Below the pieces are notes generated by a model. That model saw only the letters and a list, made by a program, of their open reading frames with translations. It searched no databases and had not been told where the DNA came from. The position numbers and the translations under genes were made by a program. Shown piece after piece: positions 47,440-58,859 of a stretch of 64,000 nt of DNA (its first letter is position 1; every line of letters begins with the position of its first letter). This stretch comes from Rhyzopertha dominica (lineage: Eukaryota; Arthropoda; Insecta; Coleoptera; Bostrichidae), in assembly GCA_025024175.1 (NCBI GenBank), contig QCXZ01000042.1, positions 8,015,501-8,079,500 on the forward strand. Direction: 5' to 3'.

Positions 47440-48400
47440 GTTTTGAGCATTTTTCCTCTCTACACATTTTTTCTAAATGGTTTAGTAATATCAGCTTCCT
47501 TAGAAGAATAATATATCTGCGTATCATCCGCATAAAAATGACTTTTACAATATTTCAGACACGATGAAAACGATGATATGTATATAGAAAATAAAAAGGG
47601 ACCCAATATGAATCCTTGCGGCACGGTGCTTCCACACTTAATTGGAAGAGGAAAAGACTTATTGTATTTTACTACCTGTTGACGATCTCGCAAATAATCA
47701 TTCATTAGTGATAGAACCTTTTGGTCCAGTCCGCTGTTGTGAAAAACAGCAGACATAAGATCAGAATTTATTATATCGAACGCTTTCGAATAATCTATCA
47801 GTTGCTTTGATTATATCGTCTGTAACATAAAACAATGCTGTTTCGCAACTACGATTTGCTCTAAACCCTGATTGGTTTTCTGGTATGATATTAAATTTCT
47901 TGAAATGATGACTGATTTGTGAATAATTTTTTCAAATATTTTGGACACTGACGAGAGAATGCTTATGGGTCGAAGGTCCTTTGGTTCGTTCGGTGCGTTT
48001 ACTTTAGGTAACGGAATAATGTGAGCAAGTTTCCAAACATTGGGATATGTCCCTGTTTCTATGATACAATTGAGTAAATGCACTATAAATTTTAAGACAT
48101 ATGGGCGACAAAGGAGCAACACGGCTGTACTAATACCATCAGCACCTAAGGCTTTTGATTTAATACTATACAACGCATTTAATACATCCTCCTCACTGAC
48201 AAGAGCAAAATCGAACACGCCAGTACCGTCACGTACAGTATGTGACAGATTATGCAGCGCATTATTGTCAGGGCTATCCGTGGTCTGTGTTGACGACACA
48301 AAAAACTTATTTAAGGTGTCCAAATCAAGCAAATTAGCAGAAAGTTCGGATATTTTAGATATTATTAGAATAACCCTCGTCTCCGCTCGCAAATTAACCC
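47440..48400 (-). mobile_element. LINE reverse transcriptase, large fragment
   Basis: The minus strand carries SIKSKALGADGISTAVLLLC, ETGTYPNVWKLAHIIPLPKV, EPKDLRPISILSSVSKIFEK, a damaged QSGFR region, KAFDIINSD, then after a frame break GSTVPQGFILGPFLFSIYIS and KSHFYADDTQIYYSS with an intact YADD at about 47528-47539. It has less decay than most copies here. It is truncated just after the palm; the upstream limit is at the GC-rich island near 48400, and the ORF start there (MRDAPLGV...) is island sequence rather than LINE. CR1/Jockey-like. Confidence 0.85.
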
Positions 48401-48419
48401 CTAGCCGTCCCCAATAAAA

Positions 48420-49790
48420 CAATCCAGATCCAAAACTGTCGTTTCGAGCCAAAACACCCAGGGGGGCGTCACGCACGCGACTACCCCGTGTACGACGGAT
48501 TTATCCTGAGCAGGACTCGCCTAAACATCCCACGGCGTCGTCCCGTGCCGCGTAGAAACGAATTCTCGGTCGCCCGCGGGGCTCTCCCGAACCGGGGCCG
48601 GTTAAAAGGATTCCTGCAGTTAAGTTTCGAATAGGGTCAATATATCAGTGGGAGAAGTTAACAAGTTTAGGAGAGTCCTAGGAGAGATCCGAGTTTTATG
48701 GAGGGTGCGCCGGTTGAAAAAGCGATACAAAGCGCGGCTACCATTAAAAGGGGGTCCCGCTAAATTTGCTTGTTAAATTTGTTTCTTTAATGTGGGCGCT
48801 TAAGCGATGACCGCATTTCCAAGGCGATGGAAGTAATTTACAAAGCGTTCGTAAATTTCGAGACATCTGCCTCGCCGCATCGAGACGGCTTTTAACTTAA
48901 TGAGCGCCAGCGCATTCCTGGCCATGTCCTTGAGATTGTTACATCAAATGTAATAATGAGGAGGTAAAGTTTGGTATGTTAGTACTTTACTTATCAATTG
49001 TATGTGGAAAATATCATAAAAAAACCGCTGCAAATGGAACCACATCCAATTATTAACTTAGCAAAAAAATACAAGAGTGCTTTCTGATCAGAAATTTAAT
49101 TTTGTATATAATACCAAAATTTAAAATAAATCGTGAGAGCAGGGTCCAAAGTAGTTTTTTTTGAAATATCACTTTTTGTGAGAAATGTAATTTCCTATCT
49201 GATGGTATTTTCATTTTTGAATATATTAAATATATACGGTGATATTTAGGAAAAGCTGTTTTCTTTAAGTGACGCTTTTTTTGCTAATATCTTCTAAACA
49301 GTTTGCGACACCGAAAATTTATAAGAGCGAATAATACTTGCAGTTATACTGCTAATCACATACTAAAACGGAAAAAAATAAAGAAATAAAAATTTAAAAA
49401 AAGGGTAGTTACCCCCCAATTTTGCCCNCTTACGGATACCCTACTTACCCCAAAAACAATAGGTGGGATCGTAGAGATTCATATGTATGCCAAATTTCAA
49501 GTTCATATATTAAGTCTTTCCAAAGTTATCGTGTCCACAACAAAACCAGAGACACACAGACAAGAAATGTTTTTTTTGCTCAAATCTTGTTTTTTTACGT
49601 TTTCAGCTATTTTAAGGCGAATAACCAAATAAAATTTTTTGAAAATTTTTTTCGCGATACAATACTTCCCATCCGTTGGATGTATTTTACACTCCCAATT
49701 GCTGGAAATACAAGGTGCCCTGAAATGATGAGCAAAAAATGAAATGTCAAAGTTTCTACACCGTTTTTGTCAAAAACTCAAAGGTAACGA
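48420..49790. other. CpG-richer island followed by AT-rich DNA
   Basis: 48420-48960 is the most CpG-rich non-coding patch in the window, with no exon-like frame. From about 49100 the DNA is AT-rich. At about 49440-49560 it carries a phrase (TATGCCAAATTTCAAG, later ACACACAGACAAG) of the kind seen in repeat tails of many insects. One N at 49428. Confidence 0.4.
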
Positions 49791-49794
49791 AGAT

Positions 49795-49890
49795 ACAGGG
49801 TGTCAAAATTATTGTATTCGGTTAATTTTTAATAACTTTTTTGTCTGAGTATCGACTATATTCAAATTTGGTACACTTATTGCCTATATA
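49795..49890. mobile_element. Possible terminus of another mariner-type element
   Basis: TACAGGGTGTCAAAATTATT looks like a mariner-type end and is followed after about 95 bp by the left terminus of the next element. The other half was not located. Confidence 0.3.
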
Positions 49891-51735
49891 CAGGGTGGCT
49901 ACAATGTATGGAACCAGCAGTATATTTCAGGTTCTGTTCTACCGGTTTTGTGAAATTGTGCATGAGCCTATGAGTAATTAAAATGCATTATCTGGAATTT
50001 TTTCAACTCCGTGTCAGCTCTCGTTTACGAGATATGGGCTCAAGTTGCATTTTTTATAATTAAAAAAAGACACATCATTGAAAAGGACATTTTTCCTGAT
50101 TTCAAAAATGTATCACATTTGTACAGTTTATTGCTTCTGGGACGAGAAAACTGTAAATAAAATAATTAAGCCTGATAGAGAACGAAGATCAATTTTCTTT
50201 ATCGCTAAAATGGACAAAAACAGGTATTACCATTTTTCCTTGACTAATTTGATTAATTTATTGCGAATCGGGTACCCAAAAAGTAAAAAAGAAAAACGTG
50301 ATTTCCTGGCGGTAACGCAGCCTCGAGTATAAGTTTCCTAATGTTCTTTGTAGCATATTTGAAGGTAAGTTCTGAATTTCTGCCCTGATTCGTCCTTTTA
50401 AATCTTCTGCATTGTGTGGCCGGTCAACATAAATACGATTTTTCAGATACCCCCACAGGAAAAAATCAAGCGACGTCAGATCAGGGGAACGTGCTGTACA
50501 TTCTATCGCTCCGCGCCTATCAATCCATCTGTCTCAAAATATCGTACTCAAATATATACGAACGTTGACTGTAAAATGTGGCGGTGCACCATCTTGCTGA
50601 AACCATATCTGTTTAGAAGGACGGGCAGCAATTTCACGATTAGGGAACAGGCGAATATGTTCTGGTATAAAGTGTTCGCGCAAGAGCTGTAAATACTTGA
50701 CCGCATTCAAATTTCCATCGATAAAAAAAGGCTCAATAATGTGTTCATCGATAATACCATACTATACTTTCACTTTCTGAGAGTGTATCTGGACTTGCTC
50801 CGTCCAATGTGGATTTGTATCCGATCAATATCTGCATTATGTTTATTCACATTGCCATTGAGGCAAAAAGTCGCATCATCAGAAAACATATTCCAATTTA
50901 AAATGTTTTTATCTTCATCTATCATGTCTTCATATTCGCTCAGTTCTTGTAATAAGTCGATTTTGTATGGATGAACCTTCTCTATTTTCAAAATTTTCTG
51001 AACAGATCTTGTGCTAATATGGTGAGTGCAAGTGTGCTGTTGTACGGAACACTTAGGATTCTCTTGCACATCTGAAAAGGACATTCAAGCTACCTTCCTC
51101 ACTCGTAGCAGCCTTTGGACGTCCTGGTTTTTAACGATTTCTAACACTGCAAGTTTTGTCAAAACGATGCAATGTTTTAATAACTGATGATCTGGCAATT
51201 GGTTCACGATCTTCATGAATTGCATTATAGAGTGCGACTACTTCCGAATAACTTCGCCTTCTATCTCCATAACTAATCATCATCAAAATTTGGATGCGAT
51301 CATGTCCAGTTAACTGAAGCATTGCGATTGCAAATAACAAAGTGAATGAAAATGATCACCAGTCACGAGGAAAATGGAGACACTTGGAGGTTTTGTCCTT
51401 ACTCAGCGATAACGAATATGGTTTTTATCCCGAAGATTTTTGCAAGGCCCAAGTTTGTTATCACACTTTTGTCAACTCACAAGCAATGAATTGTACATGT
51501 GTGATACATTTTTGAAGTCAAGAAAAATATCCTTTTCAATGACGTGTCTTTTCATGATCCCCCTTTCCACTAAAAAAAAAGCAACTTGCCCCCATATCTC
51601 GGAGATGGCAGCTGACATGGAGTTGAAAAAATTTCAGAAAATGCATTTTAATTACCCACAGGCCCATGCACAATTTCAGAGAAATCGGTCGAACAGAACC
51701 TGAGATATCCTGCTGCTTCCATACTTTATAGCGTC
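49891..51735 (-). mobile_element. Long-TIR mariner-type transposon, about 1.85 kb, inactive
   Basis: Terminal inverted repeats of about 240 bp (49891-50130 and 51488-51735) pair along their length; CATCATTGAAAAGGACAT on the left matches CGTCATTGAAAAGGATAT inverted on the right. The minus strand encodes a transposase of about 330 codons broken by stops: HTH from 51340 (MLFAIAMLQLTGHDRIQILM), KPGRPKA linker, MFSDDATFCLNGNVNKHN with the first Asp, IWFQQDGAPPHFT with the second, RSPDLTSLDFFLWGYLKNRI with the third. All three catalytic acidic positions survive, unlike the copy at 41587. At least two in-frame stops (near 51131 and 50770) inactivate it. Confidence 0.85.
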
Positions 51736-51739
51736 CTTC

Positions 51740-53125
51740 TTCTGATCAATCTCCTTTTTTTTAAAAAAAATAGGGCAAATGTTAGGAAAAATGGAAGTTT
51801 TAAGAATTAAATTGAAAATAATCTAAATGGGAAACGAATGAAGCGGCACAGCATTGACGATAAATGTTGGAATCTCATTCACTGCTGATGTAAAGGAGTA
51901 AACTAACTTTACTTTATACTTTAGACATATATTTGCATTATAACAGCGTTACATTATTCGTACAGAAATAATTAACAGGGATGTCAGAAGGGTCAGAAGG
52001 CAGATAACAATTATTACTTATTGCTAGGCAAGGCAGTATATTAACGTCCGTCTGTAATTAATGCAATGCCTTTAACAAACTTGATGTAAATGTATTGACA
52101 AAACCGTACACTTTACTTATATTATATATTAACGCTCCATTTTTCTTGACCTCTACTTGTGGTCTTTGTCAAACCGTAAAAACTCTAGAGGCCCGTACTA
52201 AAAATTGCCACTCCCCATCCGTCCAAAAATTTTTCCCTCCGTAATTTGTTCCAACCCCGATAAATTATCAGCGAGGAAATGAAAGAATTCCGCAAGCTGG
52301 CCAAGTTTTATGAAACCGTCGAAGTCCCGTACTCTGTTAGGTCTTGGAAAGGAGCGGCAATTCATCTGCATTTTCATTACTATAAATTTCATGAGAGATG
52401 GCTGTGACACGTAATATTATGCAAGGCGGTTCCCGAAAGGCGCACTGCGGTCTATGGGGAACAAGGTGAATGAAGACGTACGATCGTTTCATTATGTCCC
52501 TTCAGGCACGTGTACGTTTCAGAGGAAAATTTAGTGGATGATTTGCTCGTTTAACCTTAGTGCATTTAACAAAAATTACAGGTGCGGCGGATCTCATTTG
52601 TAGATTGATTTTGTGGCAAATTAACACAAGACAAACCAATTTGTTGTGTTATGAAAAGAAAAAAAGATTTTTTATTTGACTTTTAAATGTATAATTTCTT
52701 GTTATTGAAATTAAATGTTTACAATTATTAGTGCTTTAGAGTGGGTTTATATAGTGGCTATAATTTTTTTTGAAGGAAGATTATTTATTATCGGAATCAG
52801 AAATTAGCAAATTCATCGTCGACAGCTGACCCTGCTATTTCTTCTTGAGTCTCCACGTCTCCAAAATTAATTTCAGGTGCTCAAAGAAAGATATTGTTTT
52901 CGTTAAAGATAATGTTCATGGAGCTTATTATTATTATATCTCACTCTTACCAAAGCTCCAAAATATATATTAAGAAGTTCTACGATCCTGGATAGTCAAA
53001 TTTTCATCGGCACGACACGAAGGACCCAAAATCAGTAAAAAACGGTTATAACATCACCACCCTTTATCAGAATTTTCAATGTCTTAGAACCAAAGTTTCG
53101 ACATTTTATAATTAAGTTTTACTTT
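51740..53125. other. No confirmed gene; GC-richer island at about 52190-52560
   Basis: The island has a 70-codon minus frame without known motifs. At about 52798-52875 the minus strand reads INFGDVETQEEIAGSAVDDE followed by FANF and a stop, which looks like the acidic tail of some protein, possibly transposon-derived, but no upstream domain was recognised. Confidence 0.35.
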
Positions 53126-53129
53126 CTCA

Positions 53130-53690
53130 TTATGATATAAAACTTGGTTGTCAAATGATATTAACAATGAACTTTTTGCACCGAACTACAATATCAATCG
53201 ATATGATCATAATTTTGAAGCCACCCATACTACAAAAGGTGATGGTATGTTATTAAAACAAGATGTGATAATTCAGTAGTCGCAGATGATCCATATCATC
53301 CTATAAACGTGTCTTGTATACTAATTAGTCAATTTACACCTGAATTAAAGATTAAAACCTAAAACATAAAGGGGCTAGTTATCCTGATAATGTTCAGCTT
53401 TTTTTGATGCAATTTGGACTGATACATATGACTGTGATAAAGCTAAAGATATTTGTGGTGCTTCACTTTCTATTCTATATTTGTTCGATGCTATCTAAAT
53501 CAATTCGTAATTACAACCGTAAATATCCTGATTGGTTTAGTCATTAAATTGTTACAAGCATAAAATGTAAACGGAAGGCTCATCACATATATAAAGTAAC
53601 CAAATTATGAGTGGTTTAAACAAATTCCTATCAAGACTGTCAAAGTAAGACTAAAAATAATATATCAAGTTAATTCCATGAAAGGTTTTT
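53130..53690 (+). mobile_element. LINE endonuclease and linker fragment
   Basis: The plus strand reads SNDINNELFAPNYNINRYDH, NFEATHTTKGDGMLL (normally yn-yR-DR---k-GGGvLlav) from the APE-type endonuclease. After decay it continues RNYNRKYPDWFSH, IVTSIKCKRKAHHIYKVTKL (normally YP-WFs-e-i--ik-K--aH--yk), the linker between endonuclease and RT in Jockey/R1-like LINEs. It stops about 280 bp before exon B. Several stops. Confidence 0.7.
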
Positions 53691-53973
53691 CATAGTACTC
53701 CAATGTAATGTATTACGAATCCAAATAATTTACCAAAGCTGATGAAATAGACAGGTTTTTTCACTTTTTGGTTTTATAATATTTAAACTAAATCTTAACA
53801 ATTGCGAATAAAAATAAAGTGTACTCTACAAACGCATAGGTGCACTGAAAACAACCTTCCTTCCCACTCTTTATACTTCGTTACTATTCCATAAAGCCGT
53901 TCAGTTGACACTGACATAAAAATATTTTTCTTCAGGCTTTCATTCCGCTAACCTGTATTTATTCTGATTCCAG

Positions 53974-54074
53974 AAGTCCAGCAGCGAGTGCTTCAGTGTA
54001 GCTTTCGAAGTGGGGGATGAACCCACGTGCGAACCGGACTTGCTCTTCCCTGCAGTTCGAGGCGTCAGCTTGCA
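53974..54074 (+). CDS. Internal coding exon B of the same host gene (101 nt, phase 0/2)
   Basis: The acceptor is a pyrimidine tract ending GATTCCAG and the donor is TTGCA followed by GTAAGT, both near consensus. Of three plus frames only the phase-0 frame is open; the other two hit stops. It encodes KSSSECFSVAFEVGDEP, then a short loop and FPAVRGVSL, leaving two bases (CA) for a codon split with exon C. G/C dominates third positions. Exon A ends phase 0 and exon C starts with one leftover base, so all three join without a frameshift. FSVAFEVG and the RGVSL turn could be the first strands of the Ras-binding-like fold completed in exon C. A minus-strand frame across the same DNA is also open but has weaker splice sites. 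Confidence 0.72.
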
Positions 54075-54079
54075 GTAAG

Positions 54080-57000
54080 TAAATTTATTCGAAAGCTTGG
54101 TAGCGCTTCTGAATATGCTTGAACTTGAAACAGGAAGGAATCCTAGTGAACACTGCGCTCGGTTTATTAAATAATTCACCAATGAAGTCCTAAATAACCG
54201 CCAGTTAGTTAAACAAGGAGTTTATGTAGTGCAAACTTTAATTAAGATGGGTTACTTCACTCGATATTTGTGCGTGTTATATAACTAGAAGAACTTCATA
54301 CAGGAAAGCACAGTCTTGTATATTCCACATGCTAACATCCATGTTTTAATATCTCTTCTATATTTAAGGTTCTTCTTTGCATGACATCTTCCATCTTCAC
54401 AGCTTGACATATTGGAACATAAAAACCTGCTTGAATATATGTTTTTGACTCCAGCAACGACAAAGCACTTACAATCGGAAGGAATCAATTAAATTTAGAC
54501 ACTAAGTGGGATTTAGGCAAGAATGATATTATACCAAGTATATACATACTTAATAATTATCTCCAGAACGGATGGTTTAACCAAGTTTCGTGCATTCATT
54601 CTGAAACATTCTGAATGAATTGGGTTTGAATCTGATTTGTTTCGCAAGTATTATTAAACAGTTATTATGCTGAACTCTAGCGTGAAGAATTTTGCGCTGC
54701 GGTTCAGTTAAATGACATAAGAACCTCAACGATTCTAAAACATACATGGTTAACCGCACAATTTGATAAAGGTGATATTTTCCAAAATTCTGGCATGGAT
54801 CCATCAGGGAAATAAAGATTGTTTTTTTTATCTGTCATATTTAAATTCTGGCAAATAACATTCGAAGTTACGATTTAAAATAGTCAACAATCAGCAACTA
54901 TTACAAATCGGATATCAACCTCACATCAGGTACATTATTATGTCCCTTTTATTATGTCAAATAAATAAAATGTTAGAGACAGAGATCGACAATTTATTCT
55001 AAAATTTGATTCCGGAAATAATCCTTACAAATACAACTCGACCTTGACAAATTAGCAACTATTTACATTGTCTAAATTTTTTCTCGAGTGCAGTGCTTCA
55101 AAATAATTAATGCTAGTTTGGTCTCGCACACGAAAAATTAATGACAATGTAAATAGCCCAGTATTTATCAAGATCTTGTGATATAACCGTTGTAAATTAA
55201 CAGCAAACGCTCTTACAAATTGATAACAGTTGACAAGTGGGAATCCTGCGGCAAAAACAATGTTGCCAAATTACCTAACCAGAGACAATGCGGTTTAAGG
55301 ACAAGTGGAGTGAGTAAACACCCGGACGCTCTAAATGAGTGATGTTATCTTTATGTCTAGCCAATAGGGAACCCAAATTTTAATCTCGGGTAGGTGGTGT
55401 CTAAATATATAATCAAAGTATCGAATAACACAGTGTCCCTTTTCAACCAAAGTAAAATTCTTATTATTCATAGGTATATTAATTAACCTGCAGAATAGAT
55501 AATTAATTAATAATATATAATAATAATTAATTAAAGATGATGTGTTGGTGTGTTAAAAGAAGATAGAGGAACACAAGAGATTTATTAGATTTAATTTCGA
55601 AAGGATATTGGTTTAAATAAAAATATTTAAATTTAATAGGAGTCGAGAAAGTTTAAATTATGTAAATTACATTTAAATAGATTTTTCGACCTTATATCTG
55701 ACTATTTAATTAAATATGTCAAGCAGGGTCACCCTTTATACTCGTGTTTAACTTTGATGCAATTATTCACATCTCAAACACCAAAGCAGTGTTTGACGTT
55801 TAACCTGCATGACCTTTAAGCTCTAATTTAATTAATGTCGTACCCAAAAGACGCTACGCCATATTCGTTTCTAAGTTGTAGGAATATACTGCTAACTTTG
55901 TGAATGTGTAACAGATGTACTTCTGCCTATTATTATATATAAGTCTAAGTTAATTAACGTTATTGCTGCATAAATTAACAAATATATATCAAGATTATTA
56001 AAAAAAAAGAAAAACCCACAACAAACAGTATGCCGTTTGTTTGCTCTTTTCTACAAAACAAACAAAATTTTGTTAATCACTTATTATTATTATTCATATT
56101 ACCACATGACAGTATGTTTTTGCTGAGCAGAATTATGCTTTTCATCAGTTTATTCATGCCGAATGCAATACTTATATACCTAAATTAAATAATAAGTCAT
56201 TAAAATATTAATGTGCACGTGCCATTGTTGGTTATTGCTAATGAAGTTATTATAACCTGTAAGAGGAACTGATAATGCTAAGTTACGGCTTCGTACAGAA
56301 CGGTAAATATCATTAAATCAGCATTATTCAAAGTCATATCGTTAATCATTACATATAATAAAACAAAGTCCTCCGCCGTGTCTGTCTGTTTTTCTGAAAA
56401 GAAGGAAAAAGACTTTCGAATGTCAACAAATTAAATTAAATTTGACAGTAGTGTTATTTAGACAAAACTATAGCAACTAAGCTCAAAACGTTAAATCAAA
56501 ACCTACTTGGAACGTTGCATGTTGTTGTAGATGGCGCCACATGCAAGTAGCAGCCAATACATCAACATTAATCAATTTGAACTTTAACACCCCGCACCTT
56601 TCTTAGTATCAGAATTTGGTCTAAGAAAAGTTTACTTGAATTTATTTATTTTGAAGACACCCTGTATATGCACATTTATTATTAATCAGCTTATGAAACG
56701 TATTGCTACACGTAAAGATCTGCATCCTGAAAGCCCGCCCACTTGAAAGTTTCTGCATCGCGTATTTCAGAGAGCAGTTGAATCATGAACATCGGACACG
56801 TGCAATATTCAGATTGCAATATTCTGCATTCCGGTAAGATAAGTTGCACTCGTGAGATGCTTCTCGTATGTTTACTAAAGAACGTAGGCAAAATACGCCG
56901 CGATACGGTTGATATTCCCAATCTGTTTTCAGCATTATCTGCATCGGAATTTTCGCAACTCGCATTTCGCAGCAAAATCCACGCTCGCTGAGGAATAAAG

Positions 57001-57900
57001 AATGCAATTGCCGTTGCTGTGGGATAGGAGAATAATGAATGATGTTTAGTAAGGTAGACACATAATCGTAGTAAGCCAGTTTTATTGATTTGCGAAAGTT
57101 ATGTTCCAAGTTTGAGTTGCACGGCGGGCAATAAAAAATAATTGGATAACTTCTAATGGGATAGAGGTTCACCAGGGTGTAACATTGTTTGTGGATTTCA
57201 GCTCCTCCAAAAATTCTGGTGATGGATTCATGTGATTTTATCTTGCTGTCACTAGCAACCATAAAATATGCTTTACCACGAAAAATGAAAGTTTTGCTGT
57301 AATTACTATATCAATTGAGATACTACTAATTTACGCAGAGCGCCAAACGTGTAAGATTAGGCCAGCAGCCGAAGGAAAGTCCAACAAATTTATTACATTT
57401 ATCTATTACGGAGCAGCTCTAGAAGCTTTAGATAAATTGCTTTCCAAACAGCCTTCTGAAATGGAATACCAGCTATAGATTCTGAAGAAAAAGTGGTACC
57501 TGCAGTTGCCATAAATGAAACAAGTTTATTNGCCTATTTTAACAAGAGCGTGTGTGATTAAAGGTAATTCGGCAAAATACATGATTGCTTTCTACCAAAT
57601 AAATTCGCTGTACGCTACTTACTGTATAATATGCTAAATAGAAGGCAAGAACTTATTATGCAGCCATAATACGTATTTCCGCAACAGAAAGCTGTCGACA
57701 GAGCTTCAATTTGCTAACACTTAAGCATTTACGGCGGATTGCCTATAAAACAGTGAAATTCGAAGCTAGTGTCCAAGATATTTAGGTACTTTTATATCAT
57801 AACTATTGAAAAATTTTATTAATACACTTATCGATGTTATAAGATTTAATTATTCAATTAGATAGTAAGTGGACCCTACTTTGGTGTGTTATAATTATTT
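54080..57900. other. Intronic stretch, no gene recognised
   Basis: Contains a weak inverted repeat at about 55050-55160 (CTATTTACATTGTC on both arms) and a GC-richer island at 56700-57250 with the longest non-transposon frame of the window (minus 57262-56783, 159 codons, beginning MVASDSKIKSHESITRIFGG), which I do not recognise. A lone ACACCCTGTA terminus lies near 56658. One N at 57531. Confidence 0.4.
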
Positions 57901-57929
57901 AATTATAATAATGCTTTTTTCTCCACATT

Positions 57930-58486
57930 CCTTTATTCTTAATATGGTGCCCGGTTTCGTGGCAATTAATGCAACCTCATCATCGGACCCTTGGCTACAA
58001 AAAATGCATAAATCTACTAACATTTAAATTGTACAATGAATTTAGCTTGCAACTATTGTCATTCTGACGCTATTAATTTGACATTGCCACCTGAACGCTA
58101 AACTTTTTTTAAAAAAGACTGTTAATGTGATGTAGGTTCAAAATTTACTTGAGAATTTAGTGTTATTTGGTAAGGACATTTATCGAATCTTATTATTTAT
58201 AAAATTTCTAATGAATTTAGTAGTTGGCCCTTTTGTTCAATATGTAAAATATCAACATTGTTATTAATTCCGAAAGTGTGATCAATATCTAAAAGATGCT
58301 TTGCAAACACCGAATAATTTTGTGCCAATCGCCAGGATCTTAAATGTTCTTTTATTCTTGTTTTAAAATTTCTAAAGGTTCTGCCTATACACAGTTACAG
58401 TCATTGCATTGTAATTTGTACACCCCACATTTATTTTTCGTTGGTATATCTTTATTATTAAATAGATCTTTTGCCAAAGTTAGGTA
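57930..58486 (-). mobile_element. Penelope-like element relic (GIY-YIG region and 3' end)
   Basis: On the minus strand from 58486: LAKDLFNNKDIPTKNKCGVY, KLQCNDC, then, after a two-base deletion inside the YIG box, GRTFRNFKTRIKEHLRSWRL, FAKHLLDIDHTFG and LHIEQKGQLLNSLE with the catalytic-type Glu. This is the GIY-YIG endonuclease of a Penelope-like element with the Zn-type C-x2-C. Sequence down to 57930 would be its 3' region with the hammerhead-like motif. It belongs to a different subfamily from the copy at 28643. Confidence 0.75.
57951..57986 (-). ncRNA. Degenerate hammerhead-like motif in Penelope relic
   Basis: The minus strand reads CCGATGATGAGG, then a partly paired stem (GAGGT with GCCAC), then GAAACCGGG. 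It resembles CUGAUGA...GAAAC with the second core base changed and the cleavage triplet lost. It sits where a Penelope-like element carries its terminal hammerhead, downstream of the endonuclease. Confidence 0.4.
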
Positions 58487-58544
58487 TATTAATTACTTTT
58501 AAATCTACCTTAACTTTGGCAAAAGCTCTATTTAATAATAAAGA
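58449..58544. repeat. Inverted duplication of Penelope sequence
   Basis: The arms 58449-58486 and 58506-58544 pair at about 37 of 39 positions (both contain CTTTTGCCAAAGTTA in inverted sense) with a ~19 bp spacer. The right arm encodes, on the plus strand, the same LAK-LFNNKD as the left arm does on the minus strand, so two Penelope pieces meet head to head. Confidence 0.8.
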
Positions 58545-58574
58545 TGATGGATAAATGTTAAAAAGCGTCTCCTG

Positions 58575-58850
58575 TTTAGTTTTTATTCAGAATTCAAGGA
58601 GAAAATTCATTTTATTTCGTGTATTGTGTCTATTACATTGGCAATAAATTCAAAGCGAGAAAACTATCAATCCCAGGTTTTTACCATTTGATTTTCTTAA
58701 ATAATAACCTACAAAATAAAATGAAAAAAGTTTGTCATCGCATTTAGTTTTTTTTTTCAAAATTCAACAAGAAACTAAACTATTTCATTTTATGTCATGT
58801 ATATACTACATTGGCGATAACTTCAAAACGAAAAGAGACACTCGCCACTT
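58575..58850. repeat. Diverged direct duplication
   Basis: Two units of about 90 bp at roughly 58580-58665 and 58755-58842 share the order AATTCAA, CATTTTAT, TACATTGGC, TTCAAA. Period is about 175 bp and divergence is high. Confidence 0.45.
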
Positions 58851-58859
58851 TTTCTTACG

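Larger units (their letters stand above)
41261..53973 (+). other. Intron between exons A and B (12.7 kb)
   Basis: Starts GTAGGT and ends GATTCCAG. It holds two mariner-type elements almost end to end, several LINE fragments on both strands, a long-TIR mariner-type element and GC-richer islands near 46.5-47.1, 48.4-49.0 and 52.2-52.6 kb. A further exon is not excluded; it would have to be phase 0/0. Confidence 0.6.

Noticed and set aside
48040..48417. Plus-strand 125-codon frame
   Set aside because: Antisense shadow of the LINE RT on the minus strand.
53940..54182. Minus-strand 80-codon frame across exon B (contains KATLKHSLLDFWNQNKYR)
   Set aside because: It looks protein-like, but its possible splice sites are weaker, and the plus reading fits the phases of exons A and C.
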